NCBI GenBank assembly: GCA_934121885.1 | Contig: CAKOVH010000003.1 | Coordinates: forward strand, 1-64,000 | Source of the DNA: an uncultured Clostridia bacterium | Lineage (GTDB): Bacteria; Bacillota; Clostridia; TANB77; CAG-508 | Length of the DNA: 64,000 bases | Direction of reading: 5' to 3' | Translations under genes and position numbers: made by a program | Notes under the pieces: model-generated | What the model saw: only the letters and a program-made list of their open reading frames with translations | Told to the model about the DNA's origin: nothing | Database searches by the model: none | Shown: positions 62,332 through 64,000 of the stretch, in pieces | Position numbering within the stretch: the first letter of the stretch is position 1 | Layout of the letters: every line of letters begins with the position of its first letter

Positions 62332-64000
62332 TATGCTTCCTTCTTTTTATAATAGATAATGTATATAATAAATCCAACTAAAGAAATTGCTGATATTATA
62401 TATGATACTTTTTCAATGTTAGTTCCTTTGTAGCAAAAATTAATTTTTCCACTTTCGATATTCTCTGGAATTGTAATTTGTACAAATCCATTTTCAGATT
62501 CTTCAATTTTTAGTTTTATACACTTTTCAGATGTTTCTATTGTTACTTCATATCCCGGATAAAAGAAATATGGAAGTTCTAATACATCATCTTTTATTGC
62601 ATTTTTTATATCAGCAGACATTTTCAATCCATCTTTTTCTTCATTTTCAATTATTTCATTTCCTTTTATTACATATATACGGTCCTCTCTTGTTTGTACA
62701 TATGAACGTTGTTTAATAATTGCTTTATATGGCATATAATCTCTATTGATAGCAAAATGCGATATTATAGGATTATTCTGTATGCGATTTTCATAGTTTT
62801 TATCATTTTCGTTATTTAAGTATTGGTAATTTGTAATTTTTATTACTGCAAATATTATAAGTACTATTGAAGATAAAACATACAAACTTGATTTAATTTT
62901 AAAGTTTTTTATTGTATCTAATAATGTACATACATTTATTGCAAATACTGGTGTAAGGAATAACATTGCAAACCCAATCATTCTCCAAGGATATTGGATA
63001 TTGCATATTAATTGTGGCATAATTCTCCATGGGAAGAATTTGGTACACATATATATGCTAATGACTGCAAATATCAAACATATCCCGTAAAAATTTTTGT
63101 ATTTTTTATCAATATTTTTCCATACCAAAATTGTTAGCATTAGCATAATAATTGTAGGAATATCAACAACAAAAGAAACTCCTCTTTCTTCCCCTTTATC
63201 TTTAATTAACTGCCAAATTTCTATTGTTTGTCTTTGTACGTAATCTCCCGATGTTCTCATTACAGCTGGTTCAAATATAGAGTATCTAGCCTGAGTTTTA
63301 TATTCAAATAGTGGAACGATAAATAAACTTGATATTAACAAAATAAATATAACATCTATTATGCATTTTTTTATTATATCTTTATCCCAAAACTTTTTGA
63401 AATTATATATAATGTAGATTGTGCAAAATATTGCTGCATATATTGTTGTGATAGTATGTGAAAGTACAAGGCCAGTTGCACCTATTGCAATATAAAAATG
63501 TTTTTTTCTATCTCCGTTTATTAAATTATACAATCCTTGAAATACTATTGGTAAGAATATAAAAGCAGCAAATTCTCCAATTGCAAAGCGCGTAAAAATA
63601 TCCTCAAATCTATAAGGAAATGTCATATAAATAATTGCAGATAAAAACGAAATATCTTTCCTTTTGGTAATTTCTTTTGTAAAATTGTACATGCAAATTC
63701 CCGAAATAGGTATTGTAAGCATTGCAAATAACTTCAACCCTAAATTAAAAGATTTTGTAAGTATTCCAAGTAAAAAAGGAATATATGTTACAAGTTGTGG
63801 ATATACAGCACTCATACTATACCCAAAATTTCTACAATAATATGGTATTATCAAAAATGGAAATTCAGATTCTTCCATAGATTTTTTTAAACCTATTATT
63901 CTAAGCAAATGTATTGATCCATCATGTGTTTCAATAATTTGCATATTAAGCATTGGTATTGAAATTAATAATCCAATTATTGCTATAATAATATAATGCG
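62331..64000 (-). CDS. GT-C-like polytopic membrane protein, second of the pair, cut by the window edge
   Basis: A paralogue of its neighbour: ETHDGSIHLLR loop, YMTFPYRFEDIFTRFAIGEFAAFIFLPIVFQG, and the C-terminal ELPYFFYPGYEVTIE beta domain. An internal ATG at 63953 could be mistaken for the start, but the open frame runs on to the window edge and encodes a membrane segment (YIIIAIIGLLISIP) that aligns with the N-terminus of the paralogue. The true start lies beyond 64000. The roles of the two may be sequential in one glycan pathway. Confidence 0.7.
   Translation of the reverse strand, partial: HYIIIAIIGLLISIPMLNMQIIETHDGSIHLLRIIGLKKSMEESEFPFLIIPYYCRNFGYSMSAVYPQLVTYIPFLLGILTKSFNLGLKLFAMLTIPISGICMYNFTKEITKRKDISFLSAIIYMTFPYRFEDIFTRFAIGEFAAFIFLPIVFQGLYNLINGDRKKHFYIAIGATGLVLSHTITTIYAAIFCTIYIIYNFKKFWDKDIIKKCIIDVIFILLISSLFIVPLFEYKTQARYSIFEPAVMRTSGDYVQRQTIEIWQLIKDKGEERGVSFVVDIPTIIMLMLTILVWKNIDKKYKNFYGICLIFAVISIYMCTKFFPWRIMPQLICNIQYPWRMIGFAMLFLTPVFAINVCTLLDTIKNFKIKSSLYVLSSIVLIIFAVIKITNYQYLNNENDKNYENRIQNNPIISHFAINRDYMPYKAIIKQRSYVQTREDRIYVIKGNEIIENEEKDGLKMSADIKNAIKDDVLELPYFFYPGYEVTIETSEKCIKLKIEESENGFVQITIPENIESGKINFCYKGTNIEKVSYIISAISLVGFIIYIIYYKKKEA

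Overview
The window is strongly AT-rich low-GC Gram-positive DNA. It carries endospore genes (ytvI, yabP, yabQ, dpaB, cwlJ, gerQ), the oxygen-sensitive ribonucleotide reductase nrdDG and the acetate pathway pta-ackA, and it lacks obvious respiratory genes. This points to an anaerobic, spore-forming member of the Clostridia, probably an uncultivated gut lineage; the lineage is inference.

Layout. 0-6 kb: uvrB and uvrA, separated by a 56-aa small protein gene and a type III toxin-antitoxin locus of the CptIN type. 6-11 kb: nucleotide kinase, murD, a Ser/Pro-rich probable spore-associated protein, a CBS protein and ytvI. 11-15 kb: a Crp/Fnr regulator divergent from nrdDG, then a membrane-anchored OB-fold-like protein. 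15-27 kb: secA, a NUDIX gene, csoR-copA with a CsoR operator, prfB (classic programmed frameshift), aspartate kinase, yabP-yabQ-divIC, rho and a RdgB/HAM1 gene. 27-34 kb: a looser accessory stretch with a DUF2726 gene, an AT-rich gap, an ECF sigma/membrane protein/HD cluster, PAP2, deacylase, tag, three internally deleted gene remnants and a ~400-nt structured RNA. 34-46 kb: a polysaccharide O-acetylation pair, a DUF4358-like protein, a tyrosine recombinase, an O-antigen-ligase-like gene, dpaB, a MecA-like PBP, ackA-pta, lepB, gerQ and cwlJ. 46-64 kb: argS, an S1-domain gene of foreign look, a beta-helix-like surface protein, a Ca2+ P-type ATPase, guaD, a coiled-coil repeat protein, a pseudouridine synthase, RNase P RNA, gpsA-plsY-der and two tandem GT-C-like membrane proteins, the last running off the right edge.

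Main observation. I checked every CGG triplet I could find against the reading frames. Eight in-frame CGG codons in seven genes (uvrB, cptN, the Ser/Pro-rich gene, rdgB, an ogt remnant, dpaB, and cwlJ twice) all coincide with a +1 frameshift. In each case dropping the C restores the conserved protein and puts a glycine codon (GGA six times, GGT once, GGG once) at the site. In cwlJ, rdgB and ogt the restored glycine is at a position where glycine is usual in the family. The only in-frame CGG read without a shift is in the S1-domain gene, which looks horizontally acquired. More than thirty out-of-frame CGGN occurrences (NNC|GGN) cause no problem. Either this organism decodes CGGN as glycine by +1 frameshifting or quadruplet decoding (CGG unassigned or starved), or the assembly has a very specific systematic C-insertion error. 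Both can be tested.
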